Assembly (NCBI GenBank): GCA_030604405.1 | Contig: JAUVVY010000039.1 | Coordinates: 1 to 37,871, forward strand | DNA: 37,871 bases | Direction: 5' to 3' | DNA from: a bacterium | Lineage (GTDB): Bacteria > Armatimonadota > Zipacnadia > Zipacnadales > UBA11051 | Position numbers and translations under genes: made by a program | Shown here: piece by piece, positions 17,302-25,423 of the stretch | Layout of the letters: every line of letters begins with the position of its first letter | Numbering within the stretch: the first letter of the stretch is position 1 | Notes under the pieces: model-generated | What the model was told of the DNA's origin: nothing | What the model saw: only the letters and a program-made list of their open reading frames with translations | Databases searched by the model: none

Positions 17302-17319
17302 TCAGGCCTTCCAGCCCGA
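17302..17319. repeat. Degenerate copy of the TCGGGCT palindrome
   Basis: TCAGGCC TTCC AGCCCGA matches the 16181 element except at two positions in the left arm, leaving five of seven base pairs. It lies in the 198-bp gap between the Gfo/Idh and opine-dehydrogenase-like genes. It is the weakest member of the family. Confidence 0.4.
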
Positions 17320-17452
17320 CACCACCGCTGCCGCATGTGCTATTGCCCGCGATTCACCACACGGGCAGGAGTTTTGGTGCCGATAGCCAAGAGTGAGAAT
17401 AACGACAAGACACCAGCTCTTCCGACTTCACATCAGAAAGTGAGGGCAATAA

Positions 17453-18595
17453 ATGACGCAGAATCGCACATCAGATGCCGGGTCCAAGCCACGCTTTTGT
17501 GTGATGGGTGCGGGGCATGGCGGCATGGCCATGGCTGCCCATCTCTCCCTCAAAGGCTTCAATGTCACGCTTTACAACCGCACTGAAGAGCGCCTTGCTT
17601 TTGTCCGCGAGCGGGGCGTCATCGAGCTGCTAAGCCCCGGACTGGACAACGTCGAATCGGGCGAAGCCAGAATTGATCGGATTACCACCGATGCCGGAGA
17701 GGCCCTGCATGACGCCGACATGGTGATGATCGTGGTGCCGGCGTATGGTCACGCCTTCCTGGCGCAGAAATGTGCGCCCCACCTCCGCGATGACCACATC
17801 GTGGTGCTTAACCCGGGGCGCACCGGCGGGGCCTTGGAGTTCCGCCACCAGCTTCACGAGTGTGGCTGCACCGCCGATCTACTCCTTGCCGAGACGCAGA
17901 CCTTCATCTACGCCAGTCGCGTGACACAGCCGGGTGAGGTGCGTATCTTCGCGGTGAAGAATAACGTGCCGGTGGCGGCTCTACCTGCCTATCGCACCAT
18001 CGAGGTGGTCAAGGCCCTACGCGTGGCGTACCGGCAGTTCGTGGCCGGCGGCAGCGTGCTACAGACTAGCCTCAGCAACGTGGCCCTGATTTTCCATCCT
18101 GGCGTGCTGATGATGAACGCCGCCCGCGTGGAGGACACCCACGGCGAGTTTCAGCACTACCTGGCCGGCATCACGCCCTCGGTCGCAGAGGTCCTGGAAG
18201 CAATGGACCGCGAGCGCGTAGCGCTGGGAGAGGCTCTGGGCATACCCATTCGCAGCACGCGCCAGTGGCTCTACCTGGCCTATGATGCGGCCGGCGTAGA
18301 CCTCTATCACGCGGTCCAGGCCACCCCGGCCTACGAGGGCATTATGGCCCCACCGCATCTGACCCACCGCTACATTCTCGAAGACGTTCCCATGAGCCTG
18401 ATCCCGATGATCTCCCTCGGCCAGCAGCTTGGCGTGCCCACCCCGATCATGTCCTCTGTGGCCCATATCTGTTCCGCCATGCTGGGACAGGACTTCTGGA
18501 GCGTCGGCCGCACCGTGGAAAGCCTCGGTGTCGCCGGCCTGACCGTCAGGCAAATCCGAAGGTTGGTGATGGAAGGTGCACCGGGAGAGCCATAA
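17453..18595 (+). CDS. NAD/NADP octopine/nopaline dehydrogenase family protein
   Basis: The ATG at 17453 has GAGGG about six bases upstream. The 380-residue protein starts with a Rossmann fold (GAGHGG at residues 19-24, VTLYNRTEER). It continues with the octopine dehydrogenase C-terminal domain: ALIFHPGVLMMNAA, a catalytic-type histidine region, and RYILEDVPMSLIPM. The family reductively condenses, or in reverse oxidatively splits, amino acids with keto acids. Related members act on other amino compounds or on hydroxy acids such as ketopantoate. It overlaps the next gene by 20 bp, so the two products are probably made together. That pairing with a cobalamin-binding mutase-like protein suggests amino-acid or amine catabolism rather than opine synthesis. 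The true substrate is unknown. Confidence 0.85.
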   Translation: MTQNRTSDAGSKPRFCVMGAGHGGMAMAAHLSLKGFNVTLYNRTEERLAFVRERGVIELLSPGLDNVESGEARIDRITTDAGEALHDADMVMIVVPAYGHAFLAQKCAPHLRDDHIVVLNPGRTGGALEFRHQLHECGCTADLLLAETQTFIYASRVTQPGEVRIFAVKNNVPVAALPAYRTIEVVKALRVAYRQFVAGGSVLQTSLSNVALIFHPGVLMMNAARVEDTHGEFQHYLAGITPSVAEVLEAMDRERVALGEALGIPIRSTRQWLYLAYDAAGVDLYHAVQATPAYEGIMAPPHLTHRYILEDVPMSLIPMISLGQQLGVPTPIMSSVAHICSAMLGQDFWSVGRTVESLGVAGLTVRQIRRLVMEGAPGEP

Positions 18596-20249
18596 GCCTC
18601 TGGCGCTGGGAGCCGCTCTCGGCAACTGCGTCCACGTGGCGGGCCTGCTCAATTTCATGCGCCTGGCGGCACGGGAAGGCTATCACACAATCTCACTGGG
18701 CACAGCCGTACCGGTCGAGCGTCTGGTCAGCGAAATCGAACGCCTGCAGCCGCAGCTCGTCGCCGTCAGCTACCGCCTGACGCCGGAGGTGGGTCGAGCC
18801 CTGCTCGACGACCTCGCTCGGCAGCTTCGGCAGCAAGGCCTGACAGATCGCAAGTTCATCTTCGGAGGCACGGAGCCAGTGGCGGAGCAGGCCCGGCAGC
18901 TCGGCCTCTTCGACGAGGTCTTCGGCGGGCAAGCCACCCCCGACGACGTTGTTGCCTACTTGCATGGCGGAGTACGCGCGGCCCAGCAGCCCAATCACGC
19001 CGCCACGCTGTTGGAGCGCATCAACAACAACCACGGCCACCCCATAATCCGCCACCACTTCGGCCAGCCGACAGTCGCGGCTACCGTCGAAGGCGCGCGT
19101 CTCATTGCCGAGGCCGAGGTGCTCGACGTGCTTTCCCTGGGCCCGGATCAGAATGCGCAGGAGCATTTCTTCCGCCCCGACCAGATGCGCCCCGAACTGA
19201 CTGGCGCGGGGGGAGTGCCACTGCGCAGACCCGAGGACCTGCAGGCCATCTACCGGGCTACTCGCTGCGGCAACTATCCGCTCCTGCGCATATATGCCGG
19301 AACGCGGGACCTGATCCAGTGGGCGGAGATGTCCGTCCCTAACCTCCGCAACGCCTGGGGCGCTATTCCCCTCTTCTGGTATAACCAGCTCGACGGCCGC
19401 TCCGATCGCTCGCCGGTAGAGAGCATTGCCGAAAACCAGCAGACCATGCGCTGGTACGCCGAACACGACATCCCCGTGGAGTGCAACGAGGCCCACCACT
19501 GGAGCCTGCGCGATGCTCACGATGGCGTGGCAGTAGCTGCGGCCTTCCTGGGCGCATACAATGCCAGGGCCGTGGGGGTGACCCATTATGTCGCCCAGTA
19601 CATGTTCAACACGCCCGCCATGACCTTCCCGCTCATGGATCTGGCCAAGATGCTGGCCAAGCAGACCCTGATTGAGCGGCTGCATGACGACAACTTCGTG
19701 TCTATTACGCAGACCCGGGCCGGCCTCGGCTGCTTCCGCGCCAATCCACACGAGGCCAAGGGGCAACTGGGCGCTAACACCGTGCTGCAGTTGGCCCTCG
19801 AACCGCAGATCGTCCACGTGGTCGGCTACAGCGAGGGCGACCACGCCATTACCGCGCCGGAATTGATCGAAAGTTGCCACATCGTTGAGGGTGCCCTGGC
19901 CCAGTGCCTCGAGGGCATGCCCGACACCACGCTGGATGAGCGAGTGATCGCCCGGCGAGATGAGCTGATTGAGGAGGCCGACCTGATCCTCGCCGCCATC
20001 CAGCAGCTTGCCTGTCCTGAGCCTGCCGAAGAGGGCCAAGAGCTGGCCGATCCCTGGGCCGACCCACAGGTGCTGGCAGAAGCTGTTAAGCTAGGCATCA
20101 TGGATGCCCCACACCTCATCGGCAACCCGCACGCATACGGTCACACCTGCGCCATGCTGGTGGACGGCGCCTTCAGGGCCGTGGATCCGCAAACGGGGAC
20201 GCCCCTCACCGAGCGGGAGCGGCTCACGCGGCTCGGTCTCGAGATGTGA
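18576..20249 (+). CDS. Cobalamin-binding protein with glutamate-mutase-like barrel domain
   Basis: The most complete start is a GTG at 18576, inside the end of the preceding gene. The next ATG (18657) would remove the cobalamin-ligand strand. Residues 9-130 form a B12-binding Rossmann domain. LGNCVHVAGLLNF holds the His20 ligand position, with Cys in place of the usual Asp of DxHxxG, and IFGGTEP is the later glycine motif. The remaining 400 residues or so look like the TIM barrel of coenzyme-B12 mutases such as glutamate mutase component E: AIPLFWYNQLDGRS, VECNEAHHWSLRDAHDG and, near the end, KLGIMDAPHLIGNPHAYG. An N-terminal B12 domain fused to such a barrel is an unusual order. A repeat element encodes PEPAEEG at residues 481-487. 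Mutase activity is inference. Confidence 0.65.
   Translation: MHRESHKPLALGAALGNCVHVAGLLNFMRLAAREGYHTISLGTAVPVERLVSEIERLQPQLVAVSYRLTPEVGRALLDDLARQLRQQGLTDRKFIFGGTEPVAEQARQLGLFDEVFGGQATPDDVVAYLHGGVRAAQQPNHAATLLERINNNHGHPIIRHHFGQPTVAATVEGARLIAEAEVLDVLSLGPDQNAQEHFFRPDQMRPELTGAGGVPLRRPEDLQAIYRATRCGNYPLLRIYAGTRDLIQWAEMSVPNLRNAWGAIPLFWYNQLDGRSDRSPVESIAENQQTMRWYAEHDIPVECNEAHHWSLRDAHDGVAVAAAFLGAYNARAVGVTHYVAQYMFNTPAMTFPLMDLAKMLAKQTLIERLHDDNFVSITQTRAGLGCFRANPHEAKGQLGANTVLQLALEPQIVHVVGYSEGDHAITAPELIESCHIVEGALAQCLEGMPDTTLDERVIARRDELIEEADLILAAIQQLACPEPAEEGQELADPWADPQVLAEAVKLGIMDAPHLIGNPHAYGHTCAMLVDGAFRAVDPQTGTPLTERERLTRLGLEM
20016..20035 (+). repeat. In-frame copy of the CCTGAGC...CCGAAGAGGG repeat inside a coding region
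   Basis: The 20 bases match the CCCTGAGC..GTCGAAGGG element seen at 2953 and 11382, apart from C/T changes and a GA insertion. Here it encodes PEPAEEG within the cobalamin-binding protein. It falls in a likely linker between a helical stretch (LIEEADLILAAIQQL) and the conserved C-terminal part (LGIMDAPH). The reading frame is kept. Confidence 0.6.
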
Positions 20250-20621
20250 CCCGGGCACCTGCCGGTGGCGTACTCTGGTCCACGGGTGCGGCCTCGGGGC
20301 GCTGCGGTGTTCGGCTCCGGTGAAGCTCTTGCGGCCAGTCTTGACACAACGTGTCCGGCCAGCTAGAGTAGAAGAAGACAAGAGGGAACAGCTGGGTCAA
20401 CGGCGCCCTGCGGAGATGGCCACGGAGGGTGAATGTGGGCGGTGGCGAAATGTGATGGCAGTGGTGTGGTCGGTGATATTTGCAGGCACAATGCGCGTGC
20501 CCCGCGTGTCTGAGGCAAAGATGGCTGCTGCGAAGGGGCTGCCGGTGATTGTGGGATAGACTGATAGAGTCAAAGACCGCCGGTCCGTCGCCGCAGAACG
20601 AGGTTCGCGACAGGGATTGTC
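20250..20621. other. Intergenic stretch with no supported gene
   Basis: These 372 bases separate the carbohydrate/amino-acid region from the FRG-DUF262-methyltransferase cassette. Open frames exist on both strands (for example 20397-20750 on the minus strand), but they overlap the FRG gene or lack family motifs and ribosome sites. A small hairpin GACAC/GTGTC lies at 20343-20355. No direct repeats or integrase remnants marking an insertion boundary were recognised. Confidence 0.5.
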
Positions 20622-21395
20622 ATGCCTAAGCTTATCAAGTCTCTCCAGGATTTCACCCGTTTCATTGACGGGTTGCCTGACGAACACATCCATTGGTACC
20701 GGGGATGCGGCAAGGCGTCCTACGAGCTCGTCCCAACGTTGTACCGTCACCCCCAGAAACGGTCGATAGGCGAGCGGCTACAACTCGAAAGCGATCTGCT
20801 CTCGTGGTTCAAGGATAGAAGTGTTCTATATCAAATACGACAGTTAGCGGGCGACTGGGAATATCTGTTCTTCATGCAGCACTTTCGAGTACCAACTCGG
20901 CTGCTGGACTGGACGGAGAACCCATTCATCGCCTTGTACTTCGCGCTTACAGCTGAGCGGTCCCCGTGCGCCAAGACTGCAGCGGTGTGGGTGCTAGAGC
21001 CGGAGACGTGGAATCAGACTGCGCTTGAAACGCTCGGCTACGGTCCGCGTATTCCCTACTCCGGAGACGTGGAATTGCAGTCTCATAAGCCACGCTGCCC
21101 CGAAGAGTATCTCAGACCGAGCCCGGTCGCGATGTTCGGCATGTACAGCAGCGTTCGAATGGCTGCGCAAAGGGGCACATTCGTCATATTCGGCAAGAAA
21201 ATGGGGCCGATGGAAGAGATCTACAGCGAGGACAACTTGCCCGCGCACAGCTTGGTTAAGCTGGAGATACCGGCGAAGAGCCGCGGTTCTCTGTTGAGCT
21301 CTTTGCTCAGGGCTGGCATCACCGAGTCGGTGGTTCTTCCAGACATCGAAGGCTTGGCAATGGAAGCAATACGCCACTTTGGGTTCGAGGTGTAA
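20622..21395 (+). CDS. FRG domain protein
   Basis: The ATG at 20622 has a modest AGGGA site. The 257-residue protein matches the FRG family. HWYRGCG (residues 24-30) holds the namesake RG, and LVPTLYR (36-42) follows. QHFRVPTRLLDWTENP (86-101) leads into a helix with ALYFAL, and a later block reads AAQRGTFVIFG. FRG proteins are cytosolic, of undetermined biochemistry, and recur in phage-defence and toxin-like neighbourhoods. No membrane segment or signal peptide is present. The DUF262 gene starts seven bases after its stop, so the two are almost certainly one transcript. By eye, codon use here is less GC-biased than in the flanking metabolic genes, which suggests acquisition by transfer. The defence role is inferred. 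Confidence 0.85.
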   Translation: MPKLIKSLQDFTRFIDGLPDEHIHWYRGCGKASYELVPTLYRHPQKRSIGERLQLESDLLSWFKDRSVLYQIRQLAGDWEYLFFMQHFRVPTRLLDWTENPFIALYFALTAERSPCAKTAAVWVLEPETWNQTALETLGYGPRIPYSGDVELQSHKPRCPEEYLRPSPVAMFGMYSSVRMAAQRGTFVIFGKKMGPMEEIYSEDNLPAHSLVKLEIPAKSRGSLLSSLLRAGITESVVLPDIEGLAMEAIRHFGFEV

Positions 21396-21402
21396 GCAGG
21401 CC

Positions 21403-22467
21403 ATGTTCGACATGGAGGCTCACGATCCAAAGCCATTGGAATGGTGGTACGAGAGGCGAGATGATATCGATTTCGAGGCCGACTACCAAAGGCGGGGTGG
21501 TATCTGGGCTCCAAAGGCCAAGGCGTACCTCATCGATTCCATTCTGAACCGGTACGACATACCTAAGATATACGTGGCGGACTTCACTCGCGCCGATAGC
21601 CCGCTCAACAAGAATAAGAAAATGTACGCCATTATCGATGGAAAGCAACGGTTCGAAGCAGTATTCGACTTTTTCGATGAGAAGCTGGCACTCGACAGCA
21701 AGTTCGTGTACCAGGGGGATTCCTCGTTGGACTTGAGGAGGCTCTGCTACAGCGACCTGCGGTCACGGCACCCGTCGGTCTGCAGCGTCTTTGATAACTA
21801 CGAGCTTGCCGTCATGAGCGTCATAACTGATGAGGAAGGAAAGCTCGAAGAGCTCTACGTGCGCCTCAACAAGAACAGCAAGGCGCTCACAGGGGCAGAG
21901 GTGCGGAACGCGATGCCCGGGATAGTGCCCGTACTCGCACGAGAATTGCCGGAACACGCCTTCTTCGCGTCCAAGATCAAGTTCACAGTCCTCCGCTACC
22001 AAGACAGGGACGTTGCCGCAAAGCTGCTTCTCATTGAGTATAGTGGCAAGTTGGTGAGTACGAAGAAGAAAGACCTTGACAGGTTCGCAGAGCAGATAAC
22101 GCTGGAAGAGGGACCTGACACGGAACCCTACCAGAAGGCCGCTGCACAAGCGCGGACAGTCCTTGACACCATGGCGAAAGTGTTCGCCGACGACGATGTT
22201 CTCCTCGGAGGCCAAGGGATAGTGCCCGTGTACTACTGGTTGGTCAAGGAGTACGGGAAGCGCCACAAAGACTTGATCCGGCCATTTCTGGTGGAATTCG
22301 AGCAGGGCCGCAAAGAGAACGACCGGCGGGCGAGGGATGGCGGCAAGGACGTCGACCGACAGCTTTTGCGCTACAGCAATGTCAAGAGAAGCCATAATGA
22401 CGAAGGCGCTATGAGGGAAATGTACGACGTACTGGCCGGACGTTTCGAAGGATTCCTTCAGCGTTAG
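21403..22467 (+). CDS. DUF262 (ParB/GmrS-type nuclease-like) domain protein
   Basis: The ATG at 21403 lies seven bases after the FRG stop codon; an in-frame TTG at 21379 would overlap FRG. The N-terminal part has the DUF262 signatures YQRRGGIW (residues 28-35) and IIDGKQR (77-83). In GmrSD-like type IV restriction enzymes these belong to the nucleotide-dependent DNA-cleaving ParB-like fold. A later RLNKNSKALTGAEVRNAM block is also typical. At 354 residues it lacks the DUF1524 HNH nuclease domain of full GmrSD enzymes, so cleavage, if any, would depend on DUF262 itself or on a partner. It is flanked by FRG upstream and a methyltransferase 77 bp downstream. A restriction-like or signalling role in defence is inferred. 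Confidence 0.85.
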   Translation: MFDMEAHDPKPLEWWYERRDDIDFEADYQRRGGIWAPKAKAYLIDSILNRYDIPKIYVADFTRADSPLNKNKKMYAIIDGKQRFEAVFDFFDEKLALDSKFVYQGDSSLDLRRLCYSDLRSRHPSVCSVFDNYELAVMSVITDEEGKLEELYVRLNKNSKALTGAEVRNAMPGIVPVLARELPEHAFFASKIKFTVLRYQDRDVAAKLLLIEYSGKLVSTKKKDLDRFAEQITLEEGPDTEPYQKAAAQARTVLDTMAKVFADDDVLLGGQGIVPVYYWLVKEYGKRHKDLIRPFLVEFEQGRKENDRRARDGGKDVDRQLLRYSNVKRSHNDEGAMREMYDVLAGRFEGFLQR

Positions 22468-22544
22468 TCACGGCTCGGATGGGTTCGGGTCTGGTCAGGA
22501 AGAATGCACGAACGTAGGCAAGCACTCATGAGGCAAGGAGATCA

Positions 22545-23648
22545 ATGAGTTCTATCGGTCTGCAAACGGCGATAGGGCGCTGGGCCGGTCTCGGGCCGTA
22601 CTACGCCATGTTTCCGGTTGACTTCGCCTTCAATGTGGTGGCCGAGTTCACGCGGCCGGGAGACGCCGTGCTGGACCCATTCGCCGGCAGGGCCTCCAGC
22701 ATCTACGCTGCGGGTGCCTGTAGTAGATCCGGCCTAGGGATTGAGATCAACCCCGTCGGTTGGCTATACGGTCGTGTCAAGGTGAGTCCGGCCACCAGGG
22801 GAAGGGTACTTAAGCGCCTCGAGCAACTGGGTGAAATGGCGTTGTCTGTGGATGTTCAGCCACCAGAGGACACGGGAGAGTTTTTCACACGGTGCTACTC
22901 CCCGAGGGTCCTCAGCTTCCTGACAGTATGCAGGGACAGATTGAGGTGGCGTGAGGGCAAGGTGGACGGGACGTTGATGGCGATAATGCTGGTCTACCTT
23001 CACGGCAAGAGGTCGGCGTCGCTGTCGAATCAGATGCGCCAAGGCAAAGCCATGAGCCCCGACTATTCCGTGCGCTGGTGGCAGGAGAGGGGGTTGGAGC
23101 CGCCCGAGGTCGATCCAGTGGAGTTCCTGAGGCAGCGGATCGAGTGGCGATATGCGAAAGGGACGCCAAAGCTCTCTTCAGCGAAGGTGATCCTGGGCGA
23201 TAGTAGGACTGAAGTCCAGCGGCTGTCCCGAATGCTTGCCGACGGGAGAATTCGGGACTTCGACCTGCTTTTCACCTCTCCGCCGTATTGTGGCGTGACA
23301 AACTACCACGCCGATCAGTGGCTGCGCCTGTGGATGCTCGGAGGGCCGCCCCGTCCCGTGAGCGGCGACGGTTTCTCGCGGGGCAGATTCTGCGCGAGAG
23401 ATCAGTACCTTGAGCTGTTGACCAAGGTCTTTGGTGGCTGCGCCGAACTCCTTAACAGAGACGCGACAATCTACGTAAGGACCGACGCACGCCCTTTCAC
23501 ATTCGAAGCTACCCTGGACACTCTGCAGACAGCGTTTCCCGGGAAGTCTTTGGCCATACGGTCGAGGCCATACCTAAGGGAGACCCAGACGGCTCTCTTT
23601 GGCGATAATGCGCACAAGCCCGGCGAAATGGACATCATATTGACATGA
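22545..23648 (+). CDS. DNA methyltransferase (amino-methyltransferase, SPPY type)
   Basis: The ATG at 22545 is preceded by AAGGAGA at ideal spacing. The 367-residue protein has the two hallmark motifs of adenine-N6 or cytosine-N4 DNA methyltransferases. The AdoMet-binding motif DPFAGRAS is at residues 44-51, followed by the acidic GIEINP at 65-70. The catalytic motif TSPPY is at 244-248 (FDLLFTSPPYCG). AdoMet binding comes first, catalysis comes near residue 245, and about 170 residues between them could hold target recognition. This order resembles the alpha group, although the SPPY form is commonest in the beta group. It would modify host DNA. With the DUF262 and FRG genes upstream it could protect self DNA or mark it for a restriction-like system. 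Confidence 0.85.
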   Translation: MSSIGLQTAIGRWAGLGPYYAMFPVDFAFNVVAEFTRPGDAVLDPFAGRASSIYAAGACSRSGLGIEINPVGWLYGRVKVSPATRGRVLKRLEQLGEMALSVDVQPPEDTGEFFTRCYSPRVLSFLTVCRDRLRWREGKVDGTLMAIMLVYLHGKRSASLSNQMRQGKAMSPDYSVRWWQERGLEPPEVDPVEFLRQRIEWRYAKGTPKLSSAKVILGDSRTEVQRLSRMLADGRIRDFDLLFTSPPYCGVTNYHADQWLRLWMLGGPPRPVSGDGFSRGRFCARDQYLELLTKVFGGCAELLNRDATIYVRTDARPFTFEATLDTLQTAFPGKSLAIRSRPYLRETQTALFGDNAHKPGEMDIILT

Positions 23649-23805
23649 ATGCGCGCTGCTGAGGTAGCGGGGTCTCGTCGCCGCTGCCACCAAAGAAGAA
23701 GCCCTCGCCGCTGATCGCTTCCCAGACAAAGCCCGTTGCCTCCTGCGGAATGCTCAGGTCCGGAATTCCCCAGAATTCACGACCGCTCTGGTATTTGATG
23801 AAAGG
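23635..23805 (-). pseudogene. Possible gene remnant on the minus strand, about 50 codons
   Basis: Read on the minus strand, the gap between the methyltransferase and the pectate lyase gives a protein-like stretch with motifs REFWGIPDLSIPQEATGF and WEAISGEGFFFGGSGDE, ending at a stop at 23635. Its residue mix looks more natural than the plus-strand reading of the same bases. No start codon with a ribosome site belongs to it, and its upstream side is cut off at the pectate lyase start region. I do not recognise the family. Confidence 0.25.
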
Positions 23806-23815
23806 AGATGCATTT

Positions 23816-25177
23816 ATGCGCGTCTGCATAGTCGTGATCGTTCTGGCCGGCCTCTGCTGCTCGATATGCGCAGCCGACCAACTCGCTGAGGATGCACAGG
23901 CGGCAATGGCAAAGGCGGCCAGGTTTATGGACGAGAATGTGGCCACTCGCGGCGGCTATTTGTGGTGGTATGCCGCCGACCTGAGCCAGCGCGCGGGCGA
24001 GGGCAAAGCCACGCCTGACCAGGTCTGGGTGCAGGCCGGCACACCGATGACCGGCATGTGTTATCTGCGAGCTTACGAGACCACAGGCGATGACTTCTAC
24101 CTCAACCTTGCCAGCAAAGCCGCCCAGGCCCTGATCTGGGGCCAACTTGAGTGCGGCGGTTGGGATTACAAGATAGATTTCTCGGAAGCCGGGGAGCAGC
24201 GGTGGTACTATCGCCACCTGCTCGGCGCGGAGGGCCTTGACACCGCCAAGCTGCGCAATACCGGGGTCTTTGACGACAACAATACGCAATCCGCCGTGCG
24301 ACTGCTTATGGCGGTAGATAAAGCCGTGGGCTTTGAGGAGCCTTATCACGATGCGGCAATGTACGGCCTCGATTACATGCTAAAAGCCCAATTCGACAAC
24401 GGTGCCTGGCCCCAGCGTTTCCCCCTGGCAGCCAAGGGATATAGCCGCTATTACACCTTCAATGACAACTCCATAAACGATTGCATCGCCGTCATGTTGA
24501 TGGCATGGGATATCTACCAGGATGACAAGTACCGTGAAGGCGCTGGCCGGGGCGGGGATTTCATCATTCTGTCTCAGCAGGACCAGCCGCAGGCCGGCTG
24601 GGCGCAGCAATACGACTGGAACATGGAGCCGGCCGGGGCGCGTAAGTTCGAGCCTGCGTCGCTGTGCCCGGCCGTGACCAGTCGCAACCTCCGCACCCTG
24701 GTTGATCTTTACCTGGCGCTAGGAGACGAGCAGTATCTGGCCCCGATTCCGCCGGCCATACAGTGGCTTGAAGCCTGCAAGATAAGCGATGATGTGTGGC
24801 CGAGGTTCGTGGAGATCGGCACCGACCGGCCGCTGTACTTCACCAAAGAGTACGAGCTGGTCTATACCGATGACGATCTGCCGACTCACTACAGCTTCCA
24901 ATCCGGCTACGGTGTCCGCAGCAGCATCGCCTATTATGAGGCCGTGCGCGAGGCAGGCCGAGACGACTATCTGGCCGAGAGGAACAAGCCTCTGACAGCG
25001 GAGCAGGCCCGCCAGCGCATGGCCGCGTCTGCGCAAAGGGTACAGGACATTATTGCCGCCCTGGACGAGCAGGGCCGCTGGCTGAGGGACGACCGCATTC
25101 AGACGCGCACCTTCAGGCAGAATTTCGACGCCTTGCGCGCCTATGTAGCGCTGGCGGCCATCGCCGAGGCGGATTGA
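23816..25177 (+). CDS. Secreted pectate lyase, PL10 family
   Basis: The start is the ATG at 23816 with AAAGGAGA at ideal spacing; it opens a signal peptide (MRVCIVVIVLAGLCCSICAA). An ATG at 23750 would precede it by 22 unrelated residues. The 453-residue protein matches PL10 pectic acid lyases: QVWVQAGTPMTGMCYLRAYE, WGQLECGGWDYKI, the DDNNTQSAVRLLM block, GAWPQRFPL, and YYTFNDNSINDCI. The C-terminal part carries the family's HYSFQSGYGVR region. These alpha/alpha-toroid enzymes cleave polygalacturonate by calcium-dependent beta-elimination outside the cytoplasm. Together with the heparinase-like lyase it points to use of uronic-acid polymers. It stands alone between the FRG cassette and rpoB. 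Confidence 0.9.
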   Translation: MRVCIVVIVLAGLCCSICAADQLAEDAQAAMAKAARFMDENVATRGGYLWWYAADLSQRAGEGKATPDQVWVQAGTPMTGMCYLRAYETTGDDFYLNLASKAAQALIWGQLECGGWDYKIDFSEAGEQRWYYRHLLGAEGLDTAKLRNTGVFDDNNTQSAVRLLMAVDKAVGFEEPYHDAAMYGLDYMLKAQFDNGAWPQRFPLAAKGYSRYYTFNDNSINDCIAVMLMAWDIYQDDKYREGAGRGGDFIILSQQDQPQAGWAQQYDWNMEPAGARKFEPASLCPAVTSRNLRTLVDLYLALGDEQYLAPIPPAIQWLEACKISDDVWPRFVEIGTDRPLYFTKEYELVYTDDDLPTHYSFQSGYGVRSSIAYYEAVREAGRDDYLAERNKPLTAEQARQRMAASAQRVQDIIAALDEQGRWLRDDRIQTRTFRQNFDALRAYVALAAIAEAD

Positions 25178-25300
25178 TCGCCTGGCAGCGGCCGACATCA
25201 GCCACCTCAAGGCTTGGTCAAAACCTGGCAAAACGAGCCAATGAAACGCCGCGAGGTGGTCGAGGTCAATCACTGTGTTGACACGGCCAAAAAATAAGTA

Positions 25301-25330
25301 TTGACTTCTTGTCACGTTATTTGGTATCAT
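25301..25330 (+). promoter_or_regulatory. Predicted sigma70-type promoter for rpoBC
   Basis: TTGACT (25301-25306) and TATCAT (25325-25330) are separated by 18 bases, with an extended -10 TGG just before the -10 box. The region is AT-rich compared with its surroundings. It would give a 5' leader of roughly 200 bases before rpoB. A second TTGACA at 25278 has no matching -10 box. Confidence 0.65.
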
Positions 25331-25423
25331 AATCTGCTAGCTGTTAATATTATCTTGCCACATACATCGCTTCTATATTCTTCACCCCGTGAATTCCGCT
25401 GAAGTACTATTGCCATGAATGCC

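Noticed and set aside
18693-20039. Long minus-strand open frame opposite the cobalamin-binding protein gene
   Set aside because: It mirrors a GC-rich plus-strand gene with clear domains and has no family motifs or ribosome site of its own.
20397-20750. Minus-strand frame of 117 codons upstream of and overlapping the FRG gene
   Set aside because: It overlaps the FRG start region antisense, shows no known motif and has no ribosome site.
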